Shown here: positions 9,432 through 18,838 of the stretch, piece after piece | How the letters are laid out: every line of letters starts with the position of its first letter | Numbering within the stretch: the first letter of the stretch is position 1 | From: Phycisphaeraceae bacterium | GTDB lineage: Bacteria; Planctomycetota; Phycisphaerae; Phycisphaerales; UBA1924 | Assembly: GCA_019636625.1 (NCBI GenBank) | Contig: JAHBXE010000002.1 | Span: 1-64,000 of the forward strand | Length of the DNA stretch: 64,000 bases | Direction of reading: 5' to 3' | The notes under the pieces: model-generated | Seen by the model: only the letters and a program-made list of their open reading frames with translations | Database searches by the model: none | What the model was told of the DNA's origin: nothing | Position numbers and translations under genes: made by a program

Positions 9432-9865
9432 TGAGGAAGCGGACGCGCCGGGACCTGGGACGCGGGTTCACGATTATCGAGGTGCTGGTGATCATCGTGA
9501 TCATCGGCGTGATCGCGGCGGTGGTGGCGCCGCGGCTGATCGGGCGGATCGGGCAGGCCAAGACGGCGGTGGCGACGAACAACGCCTCGGCCCTGGCGAC
9601 GGCGATGAAGACGTACCAGATCGACTGCGGGCTGCCGGAGTCGGGGGCGTCGCTCACGGTTCTGTGGGAGCGGCCGTCGAACGTGGCGGAGGGGGCGTGG
9701 AAGGGGCCGTACATCGACAACGCGGACATGCTCAAGGACCCGTGGGGGAACCCGTTCATCCTCGTGATCCCCGGGGTGAAGAACGCGGACTTTGACATCG
9801 TGAGCTACGGCGCCGACGGGCAGCCCGGCGGCACCGGCGACAACGAGGATGTCCGGAAGCCGTGA
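9428..9865 (+). CDS. gspG: Major pseudopilin GspG
   Basis: Major pseudopilin of the T2SS. 145 residues. The prepilin peptidase site is G13|FTIIEVLVIIVIIG with the conserved Glu at mature position 5. The C-terminal part has the GspG signatures DPWGNPF and SYGADGQPGGTGDNEDV, the calcium-binding loop of this family. ATGA overlap with gspF. Processed by a prepilin peptidase (GspO) that is not encoded in this window. Confidence 0.94.
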   Translation: MMRKRTRRDLGRGFTIIEVLVIIVIIGVIAAVVAPRLIGRIGQAKTAVATNNASALATAMKTYQIDCGLPESGASLTVLWERPSNVAEGAWKGPYIDNADMLKDPWGNPFILVIPGVKNADFDIVSYGADGQPGGTGDNEDVRKP

Positions 9866-10548
9866 ACGCCTGCGCGACCAGGTCCGGCGGCGCATCGGCG
9901 CGGGGCCTGGCCCGGCGCGGGGGGTTTACGTTTGTCGAGATCATCGTCGTCATCGTGATCCTGACGGTGGTCGCGGGGATGGTCGTGCCCCGGCTGATGT
10001 CGTGGAAGTCGCGCGAGGGGGAGCAGAGCGTGCGGGCGGTGGCGGACATGCTGACGGCCGCGGCCAAGCGGGACACGTACTCGACGCAGCGGACGATGCT
10101 GGAGTTCGGGCCGTCCGGGCGCGGGTCGGGTGGAGGGGAGGCGGCGGCGCCGCGGTTCCGGCTGATGGTGCTGCGGGTGGCGGATGTGGGGTCATTTGAT
10201 CCCGGGGGCGAGGGATGGGTGGAAGATCCGCTGACGCCGATCGCGGCGTTGGAGGGCGTGTCGCTGCGGTCGGCGACGGCGGGCGTGATGGACCTTGACC
10301 CGCGGCGGTTCCAGATCGAGTTTCCCGGCGCGGGGGGCACGCAGGGCCGGCCGGGGATCGCGATGCTGTTTCAGGACAACGCGGACCAGTTGTGGCTGGT
10401 GCGGCTGCCGTCGACGGCGACGCGGGCGGAGGTGGTGCCGCTGGGCAGCGGCTTGAACGGGCGGAGCATGAGCGCACGGGACCTGCCGACGGGGGACCCG
10501 TACGCGATTGACCTGGACGCCTCCGGGAGGAGGGACGATCCATGGTGA
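9862..10548 (+). CDS. gspH: Minor pseudopilin, GspH-like
   Basis: Minor pseudopilin, 228 residues, starting at a GTG that overlaps the gspG stop (GTGA). Prepilin site G21|FTFVEIIVVIVILTVVAG with Glu at mature position 5, then a soluble beta-rich domain with a Gly-rich stretch (GRGSGGGEAAAP). Assignment to GspH rests on gene order and length rather than clear sequence identity. Confidence 0.82.
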   Translation: MNACATRSGGASARGLARRGGFTFVEIIVVIVILTVVAGMVVPRLMSWKSREGEQSVRAVADMLTAAAKRDTYSTQRTMLEFGPSGRGSGGGEAAAPRFRLMVLRVADVGSFDPGGEGWVEDPLTPIAALEGVSLRSATAGVMDLDPRRFQIEFPGAGGTQGRPGIAMLFQDNADQLWLVRLPSTATRAEVVPLGSGLNGRSMSARDLPTGDPYAIDLDASGRRDDPW

Positions 10549-10970
10549 GGCGGCGGGGCGTGATGCTGGTCGACGCGATTGTCGCGGCGGTGCTGCTGGG
10601 CGTGGCGCTGGCGGTGCTGATCGGGCTTGGGGGTCGGGCGCTGACGTCGCAGAGCCAGGGGGAGCAGCTTCAGACGGCGGCGATGCTGCTGGATGAACAG
10701 TTGAACCTCGTGCTGGCGCGCGGGCCGGACAACTACGCGGCGCGGTTCCCGACGCGGGGGCCGTGCGAGGCGCCGTTCGAGAACTTCGAGTACTCGCTGG
10801 ACTTTTCGGGCGGGCAGTCGGGGGATGCGTACCGGGTGGTGGCGACGGTGACGTGGCGGGCGTCGGGGCGAACGTGGACGGAATCGGTGGAGACGATGAT
10901 CGCGCCGCGGCTGGGGGATGAGGCGGATCCGGAGCGGCGGCCCGGGGAGGCGGTGAACCGGTGGTACTAG
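10542..10970 (+). CDS. gspI: Minor pseudopilin, GspI-like, with Asp at mature position 5
   Basis: Small minor pseudopilin of 142 residues. It has the short basic leader and hydrophobic helix of a prepilin: MVRRRG|VMLVDAIVAAVLLGVAL. The residue at mature +5 is Asp, not the near-universal Glu, and +1 is Val rather than Phe/Met. GspI identity is from position between the H- and J-like genes and size. Overlaps gspH by 7 bases. Confidence 0.78.
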   Translation: MVRRRGVMLVDAIVAAVLLGVALAVLIGLGGRALTSQSQGEQLQTAAMLLDEQLNLVLARGPDNYAARFPTRGPCEAPFENFEYSLDFSGGQSGDAYRVVATVTWRASGRTWTESVETMIAPRLGDEADPERRPGEAVNRWY

Positions 10971-11761
10971 GTCCGCACAGCCCGGGACGGCGTGTCGAGG
11001 GCGGCGTGGCGGCGGCTTGCCGTGGCCGGCGCGGGTTCACGCTCGTGGAGCTGATCGTGGCGGCGGTGGTGGCGGCGCTGGTGGCGGGGAGCGCGGTGGG
11101 GGCGGTGTCGCAGATGCTGCGGCTCAAGGCCAAGTCGCAGGCGAGGCAGCAGGCGTTCGAGCGTGCGGACGCGGCGGTGGGGCGGATCGCGCTGGACCTG
11201 TGCAACGTGGTGAGGCACCACAATCTTCAGTTTGCGCGGGTGTCGATCAGCGACGGGGGCGCGGGGGATTCGGCGCGGGACGGGTTGCTGCTGCTGACGA
11301 GATCGACGCGTCCGGTGCGGAGCGAAGAGGACGGGGCGGAGGGCGGGGAGTACGAGGTGCAGTACCGGATCGGGCCGTTGGGCGCGGGGGTCAACACGCC
11401 GGCGCTGTGGCGGCGGTGCGATCCCGCGTTTGATGCGTTCCAGGATGCCGGGGGCGTGGCGGTGCCGGTGGTGGCGGGCGTGACGTCGCTGTCGCTGCAG
11501 GCGTACGACGGGAGCCAGTGGTTCGACTCGTGGGACTCGGATTCGGGCGGGTACCCGCACGCGGTGCGCGTGGTGGTGATCGCTTCATCGGACGATGGGC
11601 TGGCCACGGCGACGGGGCGGCGGACCATCGCGATTGACCGGACGCCGACGCCGCCGGAGGCGGCGGATGAATCGACGACCAGCGGGGGCGGCGGCGCGGC
11701 AGGCGGGACGAGCGGGGGCACGGGCGGGTCCGGTGGGGCGGCGGGGGGAGGTGGACGATGA
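10961..11761 (+). CDS. gspJ: Minor pseudopilin, GspJ-like
   Basis: Minor pseudopilin of 266 residues, starting at GTG 10961 inside the end of the preceding gene. Leader of about 25 residues, then G|FTLVELIVAAVVAALVAG with Glu at +5. The globular part includes VEVQYRIG-type strands (EYEVQYRIGPLG). It ends in a Gly/Ser/Thr-rich tail (about 240-266), unusual for GspJ. Gene order supports J, whose usual role is in the pseudopilus tip with I and K. Confidence 0.82.
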   Translation: MVLGPHSPGRRVEGGVAAACRGRRGFTLVELIVAAVVAALVAGSAVGAVSQMLRLKAKSQARQQAFERADAAVGRIALDLCNVVRHHNLQFARVSISDGGAGDSARDGLLLLTRSTRPVRSEEDGAEGGEYEVQYRIGPLGAGVNTPALWRRCDPAFDAFQDAGGVAVPVVAGVTSLSLQAYDGSQWFDSWDSDSGGYPHAVRVVVIASSDDGLATATGRRTIAIDRTPTPPEAADESTTSGGGGAAGGTSGGTGGSGGAAGGGGR

Positions 11762-13068
11762 GGCGCCGGCGCGGGGTTGCCATCTTGCTGGTCCTGTGGG
11801 TGCTGGTCATCGCGGCGGTGGTGATCGGGGCGGTGCAATCGACGGCGTTCAGCGGGGCGGTGTCGGGGCGGGCGGCGCTGTCGCGGGTGCGGGCGCACTG
11901 GGCGGCGCGGGCGGGTGTGGAGGCGACGATCGCGCGGCTGGAGTACGCGACGGTGAACCCGGACCTGTCGGACGCGTTCACGGTGATGCAGGACATGGTG
12001 GATGTGGCGCGGGGGTCGCTGCAGGATGCGGCGTACCAGGTGTCGCACACGCTGGGGGGCAAGGAGGTCCTGGGCCCGGCCGATGCGCACGCGAAGATCA
12101 ACGTGAACGGGATGTCCACCCAGGCGCTGATGACGCTGCCGTACATGACGGAAGATGTGGCGGACGCCATCCTGGACTGGATCGATGCGGACGACGACGT
12201 CAACCCGCTGGGAGCGGAGGTCGGTTTCTACCAGTCGCAGGCGCATTCGTACCAGCCGCGGAATGACCTGTTCCGATCGATCCAGGAGCTGGAACTGGTG
12301 TCGGGGGTGATCCAGGAGTTTGTGCGCGGGGAGGATTGGAACCTGAACGGGCGTCTGGACCCGAACGAGGACGACGGCAACGCGACGCTGCCGATGGACA
12401 GCGCCGACGGCGTGCTGAACGCGGAGTGGTCGGGGATTCTGACGGCGCTCTCGACGGACGATGTGCTGTCGGCGAGCGGGCAGGCGAGGATCGAGCTGAT
12501 CTCGGCGGATGCGGGCTCGGTGGCGCGGGCGACGGGGATGGACCAGGACCAGGCGGATGTGATCGTGAAGTACGTGCAGGCCAACGAGGCGGCGACGATG
12601 GCGGACTTCATCCGCCAGAACCTGAGCCAGCTTCGCGGGGCGGACGGGCAGCCCATCAACCGGCAGGCGCGGAACCTGACCAACGAGCAACTGGCGCTGC
12701 TGCTGGACGAGTGCGAGATCGAGAGCGCGGCGACGCTGGGGCCGATTCCCGGGAAGGTGAACATCAACACGTGCCCGGCGGAGGTGCTGGAGTACATCCC
12801 GCAGATCACGCCGGCGCTGGCGGACGCTATTGTGCTGGAGCGGGACTCGCTGCCCAAGGGCTTCACGTCGATCGTGGATCTGCTGAATGTGCCGGGGATC
12901 AACCGAAATAGGCTGGCCCAGCTGTATAACGTCTTGACGGTTCGGTCCAATGTGTACGTGGTGACCTGCCGCGGGCGGGACCTGAAAACCGGCTTCGAGG
13001 TTGAAATCGTGGCGACGATCGACCGTTCATCCCTTCCCGTCCGCATCACGGAGCTCAAGACGCGATGA
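11758..13068 (+). CDS. gspK: Pseudopilus tip protein GspK
   Basis: Large minor pseudopilin, 436 residues. Prepilin site RRG|VAILLVLWVLVIAAVV lacks Glu at +5, which is normal for GspK. The body contains the family segments AHAKINVNGMS, DAILDWIDADDDVNPLGAE, and a C-terminal helix-hairpin-helix region (PGKVNINTCPAEVLEYIPQI ... FTSIVDLLNVPGINRNRL). ATGA overlaps with both neighbours. Confidence 0.9.
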   Translation: MRRRRGVAILLVLWVLVIAAVVIGAVQSTAFSGAVSGRAALSRVRAHWAARAGVEATIARLEYATVNPDLSDAFTVMQDMVDVARGSLQDAAYQVSHTLGGKEVLGPADAHAKINVNGMSTQALMTLPYMTEDVADAILDWIDADDDVNPLGAEVGFYQSQAHSYQPRNDLFRSIQELELVSGVIQEFVRGEDWNLNGRLDPNEDDGNATLPMDSADGVLNAEWSGILTALSTDDVLSASGQARIELISADAGSVARATGMDQDQADVIVKYVQANEAATMADFIRQNLSQLRGADGQPINRQARNLTNEQLALLLDECEIESAATLGPIPGKVNINTCPAEVLEYIPQITPALADAIVLERDSLPKGFTSIVDLLNVPGINRNRLAQLYNVLTVRSNVYVVTCRGRDLKTGFEVEIVATIDRSSLPVRITELKTR

Positions 13069-14894
13069 GCCAGATGGCTGTCAAAACTGAAGGGACCCCC
13101 GGTCCGACCGGCGCGCCGGCTGTGGTCGCGGCGGTGCACTACCAGGGGGACCGGTGGCGGCTGGTGATCCTGGCCAACCGGAACGGGCTGACGCTGGAGC
13201 AGGCGGTTTCGCTGGACACGGCGGGTCAGGTGCTCCCGGTGCTGAAGCAGCACAAGGTCGAGCGGCTGGTGCGTGTGGCGCCGATGCGGGAGACGGTGGC
13301 GCGGTGCAACCCGATCCCGGCGGGGGTCAACGGGGAGCTGGCGTCGGTGCTGGCGTTGATGGCCGAGGCGCAGTTGCCGGAGACGATCCCGGCGCACCGT
13401 CGGACGGCCGGTGGCGTTCCGGAGGGCGAGGGCCAGGCGCGGGCGGCGCTGTTGATCGGGTGGAAGGGGGAGGCGCCGGAATCGCTGGTGGACGAAGAGG
13501 AGATCGAGGAAAGCTGGACGACGCCGGCGGCGGCGCTGGCGGTGCTGCGTCAGGGCAAGGGGCAGAGCGCGGTGTACGCGGATCCGGAGGAGGGGGCGGT
13601 GTCGGTGCTGGCGTTTGGTCCGTCGAAGTCGCTGGCCCGCGTGCTGGTGGAGGATGCGCCGAACTCGACGGCGTTTGTGCGGACGGTGTTGGGCGTGGTG
13701 GGGGAGACGTGCAGCGCGGCGTCGGTGGCGGCGCCCCAGACGGCGTTGAGCCCTTCGGGCGTGATCCTGGCCGTGGACTCGGGGGTGATCGGCGCGGTGC
13801 GGTCGATCGTGTCGGGCGTGCCGGACCAGCGGTCGTGGTTTGAGCAGTACGGCCTGGCGCTGGGCGCGGCGCTGGCGGCGGTGTCGAAGGACCCGATCGC
13901 GCGGAGCCTGACGGCGCTTCGTGCCTCGGCGCCGGTGCGGCGGGAGTCGCCGCCGGAGCGGGTGGCGAACTGGCTCTCGCACCGGAAGCGGGCGTGGGGC
14001 GTGGTCGCGGCATCGGTCGCGCTGCTGCTGCTGGGGCCGTGGGTGATCGCGTCGGCGCGGCTCATGGTGCTCAACGCCAAGGCGGTCGGGCTGGGGGACA
14101 AGAACCGGGAGCGGCTGGAGTCCGCCCGTCGGTCGGCGCTGTACCAGCAGCTGGAGGTCAGCCGCTGGCCCATGACCAAGCTGCTGGCCGATGTGTCGGC
14201 GGCGATACCCGTGGGCGTGACAACGGACAGCATCCGGCTTTCGACCGATCAGGGGCTGTCGGTGCAGGGCTCGGCGGAGAACGCGGAGCTGGTCAACACG
14301 ATGCAGGCGAACCTGAACGCGACCAAGCTGCTGTCGAACGTGAAGCTCAACCGTGTGGACAGCGGGGGGTCGGGCGTGCAGTTCGACCTCACGGCGGACG
14401 TGGTCAACCCCCATGTGAAGGCGGCCGGGCTGGAGGACTACGCGGCCAAGCCGCTGGCGGTCCGGTTGTACGGTGAAGGCGCCTCCAACACGGCCCTGCC
14501 CCGGAACACGGGGAGCAGCAGCGGGGGCGGCGGGGGTTCGCGGGAGTCTTCGGCGTCGCGTGATACGCGGTCGGCGTCCCGTCCGCCGGAGCGGAGCGAG
14601 CGCGGCGGCGGAGGGGGCGGGAACGGGGGAGGCGATCGTGGAGGCGATCGGGGCGCATCGCGCCCATCGGAAGCGCCGTCGCGGCCCGCCGCGGCCGCGC
14701 CGGGCGAAGCGCCGCCGCCGCTGACGGATGCGGAGATTGAGAAGATGGACCGCACCACGGCGATGCGGGAGTGGGCGAATCGCCGCACATACCCGCAGAA
14801 GAACCCGGCGATCGATGCGACGACCAAGTCGCGTCTGGCGGAAGAGGCTCGGAAACTTCAGGAACAGATGAACAAAGCGGGGGCCGCGCGGTGA
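13065..14894 (+). CDS. gspL: GspL-like assembly protein (PilM-like and PilN-like regions in one chain)
   Basis: Inner-membrane assembly protein of 609 residues. Residues about 20-300 look like the actin-like cytoplasmic PilM/GspL domain, followed by one membrane helix at about 306-325 (WGVVAASVALLLLGPWVIA). A PilN-like periplasmic domain follows (SAAIPVGVTTDSIRLSTDQG, LVNTMQANLNATKLLSNV), then a Ser/Gly/Arg low-complexity linker (about 480-550) and a charged helical end. It should link GspE to the periplasmic platform. The long low-complexity tail is not found in standard GspL. Overlaps ATGA upstream and GTGA downstream. Confidence 0.8.
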   Translation: MSQMAVKTEGTPGPTGAPAVVAAVHYQGDRWRLVILANRNGLTLEQAVSLDTAGQVLPVLKQHKVERLVRVAPMRETVARCNPIPAGVNGELASVLALMAEAQLPETIPAHRRTAGGVPEGEGQARAALLIGWKGEAPESLVDEEEIEESWTTPAAALAVLRQGKGQSAVYADPEEGAVSVLAFGPSKSLARVLVEDAPNSTAFVRTVLGVVGETCSAASVAAPQTALSPSGVILAVDSGVIGAVRSIVSGVPDQRSWFEQYGLALGAALAAVSKDPIARSLTALRASAPVRRESPPERVANWLSHRKRAWGVVAASVALLLLGPWVIASARLMVLNAKAVGLGDKNRERLESARRSALYQQLEVSRWPMTKLLADVSAAIPVGVTTDSIRLSTDQGLSVQGSAENAELVNTMQANLNATKLLSNVKLNRVDSGGSGVQFDLTADVVNPHVKAAGLEDYAAKPLAVRLYGEGASNTALPRNTGSSSGGGGGSRESSASRDTRSASRPPERSERGGGGGGNGGGDRGGDRGASRPSEAPSRPAAAAPGEAPPPLTDAEIEKMDRTTAMREWANRRTYPQKNPAIDATTKSRLAEEARKLQEQMNKAGAAR

Positions 14895-15493
14895 ACGCAC
14901 TCGTGCAACGATTCCGGACGCTTCCCCGTGCCGCGCGATGGGCGGTATTCGCCGGCGCGGTCCTGGTGGCGTACTTCGTGGTGGTGGAGCCGGTGATCGA
15001 CCGGATCAACACGACCTCATCGCGGGCGGACGATCGGGAGAGCGCGTTGATCACGCTGGCGAAGGACCCGATCGGGGCGCAGTCGAGCGAGGTGGCGCTG
15101 GGTGTGCGGAAGTTTGGGGCGGTGGAGCTTCCCGGCGATCCGGAGGTGCGTTCGGTGGCGTTCAATCGCCGGGTGGTGGAGGTGTTGAGCAAGCACCGGA
15201 TCCGCAACGACACGTCGACGACGCGGACGATGCCGCTGGGCAACGGGCCGCTCAAGAGCGCGTACAGCGAGGAAGAGCGGATCGATCGGCTGGTGCGTGA
15301 GGTGCAGTTTTCCGCGACGCCGGAGGAACTGGCCGCGGTGATCGCGGACCTGGAGAGTTCGCCCGAAGTCGCGGCGGTTTCGCGGGTGCAACTGCGTCGG
15401 GGCGACAACCAGGACACGGCGGCGCGGCAGTTGAAGGTGACGCTGGCCGTGGAGACGTGGGTCGTCAACCGGCGCGGGGGGAGGGCACGATGA
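14891..15493 (+). CDS. gspM: GspM/PilO-like inner-membrane protein
   Basis: Bitopic protein of 200 residues. The GTG at 14891 overlaps the previous stop. One membrane helix near the N-terminus (WAVFAGAVLVAYFVVVEPVI), then a coiled and ferredoxin-like periplasmic domain (VREVQFSATPEELAAVIADLES, VSRVQLRRG). This topology and the position after the L-like gene match GspM/PilO, which dimerises with GspL. Sequence similarity is weak, as usual for this component. Confidence 0.75.
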   Translation: MNALVQRFRTLPRAARWAVFAGAVLVAYFVVVEPVIDRINTTSSRADDRESALITLAKDPIGAQSSEVALGVRKFGAVELPGDPEVRSVAFNRRVVEVLSKHRIRNDTSTTRTMPLGNGPLKSAYSEEERIDRLVREVQFSATPEELAAVIADLESSPEVAAVSRVQLRRGDNQDTAARQLKVTLAVETWVVNRRGGRAR

Positions 15494-16287
15494 GCACCGC
15501 CGTCGGAGTTCGGGAGCTCAACCGTCGCATCGGCGTGCCGGGGCGGCTGGCCATTGTGCTCCTGCTGATCGCGTTGATCGCGTGCGTGCTGTCGCTGCGG
15601 GGCCTGGTCCGGTCGCTGATGGCGCCCTCGGCCCAGGCGGTGAAGAGCATTCATGAGGAGAAGACCAAGCAGCTCACGGAGGACTACGCGAAGGTGCTCA
15701 CGCAGCACACGGCGCAGTTCACGGGGCGGTCGGTGTTCTTCATCCCCAGCCCGCCGCCCCCGCCGCGGCAGCCGGAGCCGGAGGTGAAGGTGGTCGAGGC
15801 GCCGCCCCCGCCCCCGCCCCCGCCGCCGGCGACTTATGGCGGTCCGAAACTCATCGCAATGATCAACGATGAGGCGTGGTTCGAGGACGGGCAGAAGCTC
15901 AAGGCGGGCGAGTCGGGCAAGAGCGACCTGAAGATCAAGGAGCTCCGCCCGCCGTGGGATGTGGCGGTGGTGTGGAAGGGGATCGAGTTCAGCGTGTCGC
16001 TGTTTGACCGCGACCGTGTGGTGTACCCGCCGCCGACGTCCGCGAAACCTGAAACCAACTCGGCGGCCAGCGTGCCGACGACTCCCGAGGCGAAGGCGCC
16101 TCCTGCCGCGACGGTTGTCGGCGCGACGGGAACGCCGGCCGAGCCCACGGCCTCGCCGTCCGAACCGAACGTCGAACCCAAAGTCGAGCCTGCACCCGCA
16201 TCCGAGCCGAAGCCGGAGGCCGCTCCGGCGGGCGATGGTGCCGCGCCTCTTCCGCAAACGCCCGAACGCATCGAGGGGAACGAATGA
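15490..16287 (+). CDS. GspC/PilP-like inner-membrane linker protein, Pro-rich
   Basis: A 265-residue bitopic protein: short cytoplasmic tail, membrane helix about 20-41 (LAIVLLLIALIACVLSLRG), a coiled segment, then a strongly Pro-rich stretch (about 88-116) and a small beta domain (GPKLIAMINDEAWFEDGQKL, IKELRPPWDVAVVWKGIEF). The small domain has the character of the homology region in GspC or PilP, which contacts the secretin. The last 80 residues are Pro/Ala/Glu-rich. It lies immediately before the secretin with an ATGA overlap, which supports the linker role. Confidence 0.65.
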   Translation: MSTAVGVRELNRRIGVPGRLAIVLLLIALIACVLSLRGLVRSLMAPSAQAVKSIHEEKTKQLTEDYAKVLTQHTAQFTGRSVFFIPSPPPPPRQPEPEVKVVEAPPPPPPPPPATYGGPKLIAMINDEAWFEDGQKLKAGESGKSDLKIKELRPPWDVAVVWKGIEFSVSLFDRDRVVYPPPTSAKPETNSAASVPTTPEAKAPPAATVVGATGTPAEPTASPSEPNVEPKVEPAPASEPKPEAAPAGDGAAPLPQTPERIEGNE

Positions 16288-18821
16288 CTTCCACGCGCCC
16301 GAACATGATCGCGATTCCCGCTGTCCTGACCATGATCGCCGGCACGGCCGCGGCGTGGCAGGCCCCTGCGCCCGCTCCGGCGGCGCGTCAGCCCGAGGTC
16401 CAGTTCGATGCGAGCGGGCGGAAGGTGCTCAATGGGGAGCCGACGAAACTGGCGTTCCGGAACGTGTCGGTGGAGCAGATCCTGCCGTTCATTGTGGAAT
16501 CGACGGGCAAGGTGGTTCTGCCGAGCCAGGACATCCTGTCGCGGAAGGTGACGGTCGTGAACGACCGTGAGATCCCGCGTTCTCGGGCGCTGGACATGGT
16601 CCTGCTGGCGTTGCAGCAGGCGGGGATCGCGGTGGTGGAGACGCCGGACACGATCACCCTGCGTGACTTCATCGACCTGCCGAAGATGAACCCGATGGTG
16701 ATCCCGGCGGAGGAATCGGTGCTGAAGCGGACGGACTTCGGCACGATCGCGACGAAGGTCTTTGCGTTGAAGGTGTCGGCGGCGGAGGGGTACGGCGATG
16801 TGCTGAAGAACGCGTTGCCGGACTACGCGAAACTGTCGATCGACAAGGATTCGAACCGGTTCTCGATCACGGGCGACATCGCGCTGCTGCAGCGGCTGGA
16901 GCGGATGATCAACGAGCTGGACCAGTCGCCGGAGGGCGCGGTCCGGACGGAGACGTTCCGCCTTCGCTTCGCGGACGCGGAGCAGATCGCCTCGCAGATC
17001 GAGACGCTGTACTCCGCGGGCGGGGCGACGAGCCGCACGAACCGCAACCGGAACCAGAATCAGAACCAGAACCAGTTCAACCCGTTCCGGCAGCCGGGTC
17101 AGCAGCAGGACACTTCCGCGCAGTCGGCCCAGCTCCGCGTCAGCGCGAACACGCAGCAGAACTCCGTGACCGTCGTGGCCGAGCCGGCGGTGCTTGACGG
17201 CATCCGACGTCAGATCGAGACGAACTGGGACGTCGAGGTGCAGGTTGAGGTGGTCACGCCCAAGACGTACCAGCTCAAGTACACGGACCCGGTGAAGGTC
17301 AAGGCGGTGCTGGAGGGGTTGTACGGCCGGCCTTCCACGACCACGGGCGGTGGCGGCGGTGGAGGGGGTGGCGGTGGCGGCGGTAACCAGCAGAGCCAGC
17401 CGGTGGGCACGAGTTCCGGCGCGGGCACGAGCCGCTTGGCCGGGCAGTTCTCGTTCCAGGCGATTCCCGAGTCCAGCAGCATCGTCGTGCTCGCCAAGAG
17501 CCCGGACTACCTCGCCGCGATCGACAAGTTCATCGAGGACTTCGACAAGCCGACGGTGGTGGGCCTGCCGGTCATCATCGAGCTCAAGCACGCCTCATCG
17601 GAGGACCTGGCGGAGCAGCTCAACACGCTGCTGGCGCAGGACGGCACGCTGGCGCAGATCCGGCGTTCGGCCTCGGGCCTGAGCCAGGGGACCTCGACCA
17701 CGAGCCCCTTCGCCGCATCGTCCACCACGACGGCGACGACCGGCGCGACGACGGACACCGTGAGCGCCGACAACATCGCCTTCTGGTGGCAGCGTTCCCG
17801 GCCGCCGACGGACAAGCAGAACTCGTCGAACCTCATCGGGCAGATCCGCATTGTGCCGGTGTGGCGGCAGAACGCGCTGATGGTGACGGCGCCGATCGAA
17901 TACCGGCAGTCGATGGTGGACCTGATTTCCAGCCTGGATCGCCCGGGGCGGCAGGTGCTGATTTCCGCCGTGGTGGCGGAGGTCACGCTGGATGATGCGA
18001 CGAGCCTGGGCCTTCGCTGGTCCAGCCAGTCGCTGACGCCGACGCGGGCGGACAACTCGATCTCGATCGGGAACCAAGTTTCCGGCACCGAGAACAACCT
18101 GATGCGGAGCCTGTTCGACACGTCCGTGCTGAACACGAACGTGAACCTGAACCTCATCCTCCAGGCGCTGGCGCAGAAGACCTCCGTGACGGTGCTGTCG
18201 GAGCCCAAGATCTTCACCAGCGACAACCAGGAGGCGGAGTTCTTCAGCGGGCAGGACATCCCGTTCATCACCCAGAGCCAGCCGAACAACCAGGGGCAGT
18301 TGCTGCAGTCGTTCGACTACAAGGCGGTGGGCATCCAGCTCCGTGTGCGTCCGCGGATCACGGTCCGGCGGGATGTGGACCTGGCGGTCAACCTGCAGTT
18401 GTCGTCGGTGGTGCAGGGGCAGACGCTCTTTGGCGGGGCGGTGATCGACCGGCGCGAGACGACCACGCAGCTCATCGTGCAGGACGGGCAGACGGTGGTG
18501 ATCTCCGGGATCCTGCGGTCGGAGGATTCCGACATCGTTCGGAAGGTGCCGCTGCTGGGCGACATCCCGATCATCAAGTGGCTCTTCAGCAGCAAGGAGC
18601 GCACGAAGACGAACTCGGAACTGCTCGTGTTCATCACGCCCCTGGTGATCGACAACCCGGACGACAGCACGCGGGTCAACCAGCCGTACGTGGACCGCCT
18701 GCGCGAGCGGGAGGATGCGATCCGCAAGGCGGCGCCGCAGAGCAAGGACAAGAGCTCGCAGCCCAGTCTTCCCGGTTCGATGACGCCGCGGCCCGATGAA
18801 GAGAAGCCGGGCGGCTCGTAA
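16284..18821 (+). CDS. gspD: Type II secretion outer-membrane secretin GspD
   Basis: Outer-membrane channel of the T2SS, 845 residues. Signal peptide (about 1-25), N0/N1-type domains (FRNVSVEQILPFIVESTGKVV; ALDMVLLALQQAGIAVVETPDTITL), further secretin_N domains separated by an Asn/Gln-rich run (about 252-275) and a poly-Gly run (about 353-366), then the secretin core (QVLISAVVAEVTLDDATSLG; VTVLSEPKIFTSDNQEAEF; QTVVISGILRS; VPLLGDIPIIKWLFSS; ELLVFITPLVI). The low-complexity inserts between N domains are longer than in enterobacterial GspD. The C-terminus has no recognisable pilotin (S-domain) sequence. Confidence 0.95.
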   Translation: MTSTRPNMIAIPAVLTMIAGTAAAWQAPAPAPAARQPEVQFDASGRKVLNGEPTKLAFRNVSVEQILPFIVESTGKVVLPSQDILSRKVTVVNDREIPRSRALDMVLLALQQAGIAVVETPDTITLRDFIDLPKMNPMVIPAEESVLKRTDFGTIATKVFALKVSAAEGYGDVLKNALPDYAKLSIDKDSNRFSITGDIALLQRLERMINELDQSPEGAVRTETFRLRFADAEQIASQIETLYSAGGATSRTNRNRNQNQNQNQFNPFRQPGQQQDTSAQSAQLRVSANTQQNSVTVVAEPAVLDGIRRQIETNWDVEVQVEVVTPKTYQLKYTDPVKVKAVLEGLYGRPSTTTGGGGGGGGGGGGGNQQSQPVGTSSGAGTSRLAGQFSFQAIPESSSIVVLAKSPDYLAAIDKFIEDFDKPTVVGLPVIIELKHASSEDLAEQLNTLLAQDGTLAQIRRSASGLSQGTSTTSPFAASSTTTATTGATTDTVSADNIAFWWQRSRPPTDKQNSSNLIGQIRIVPVWRQNALMVTAPIEYRQSMVDLISSLDRPGRQVLISAVVAEVTLDDATSLGLRWSSQSLTPTRADNSISIGNQVSGTENNLMRSLFDTSVLNTNVNLNLILQALAQKTSVTVLSEPKIFTSDNQEAEFFSGQDIPFITQSQPNNQGQLLQSFDYKAVGIQLRVRPRITVRRDVDLAVNLQLSSVVQGQTLFGGAVIDRRETTTQLIVQDGQTVVISGILRSEDSDIVRKVPLLGDIPIIKWLFSSKERTKTNSELLVFITPLVIDNPDDSTRVNQPYVDRLREREDAIRKAAPQSKDKSSQPSLPGSMTPRPDEEKPGGS

Positions 18822-18838
18822 AGCCAGTGGAGGGGTCC

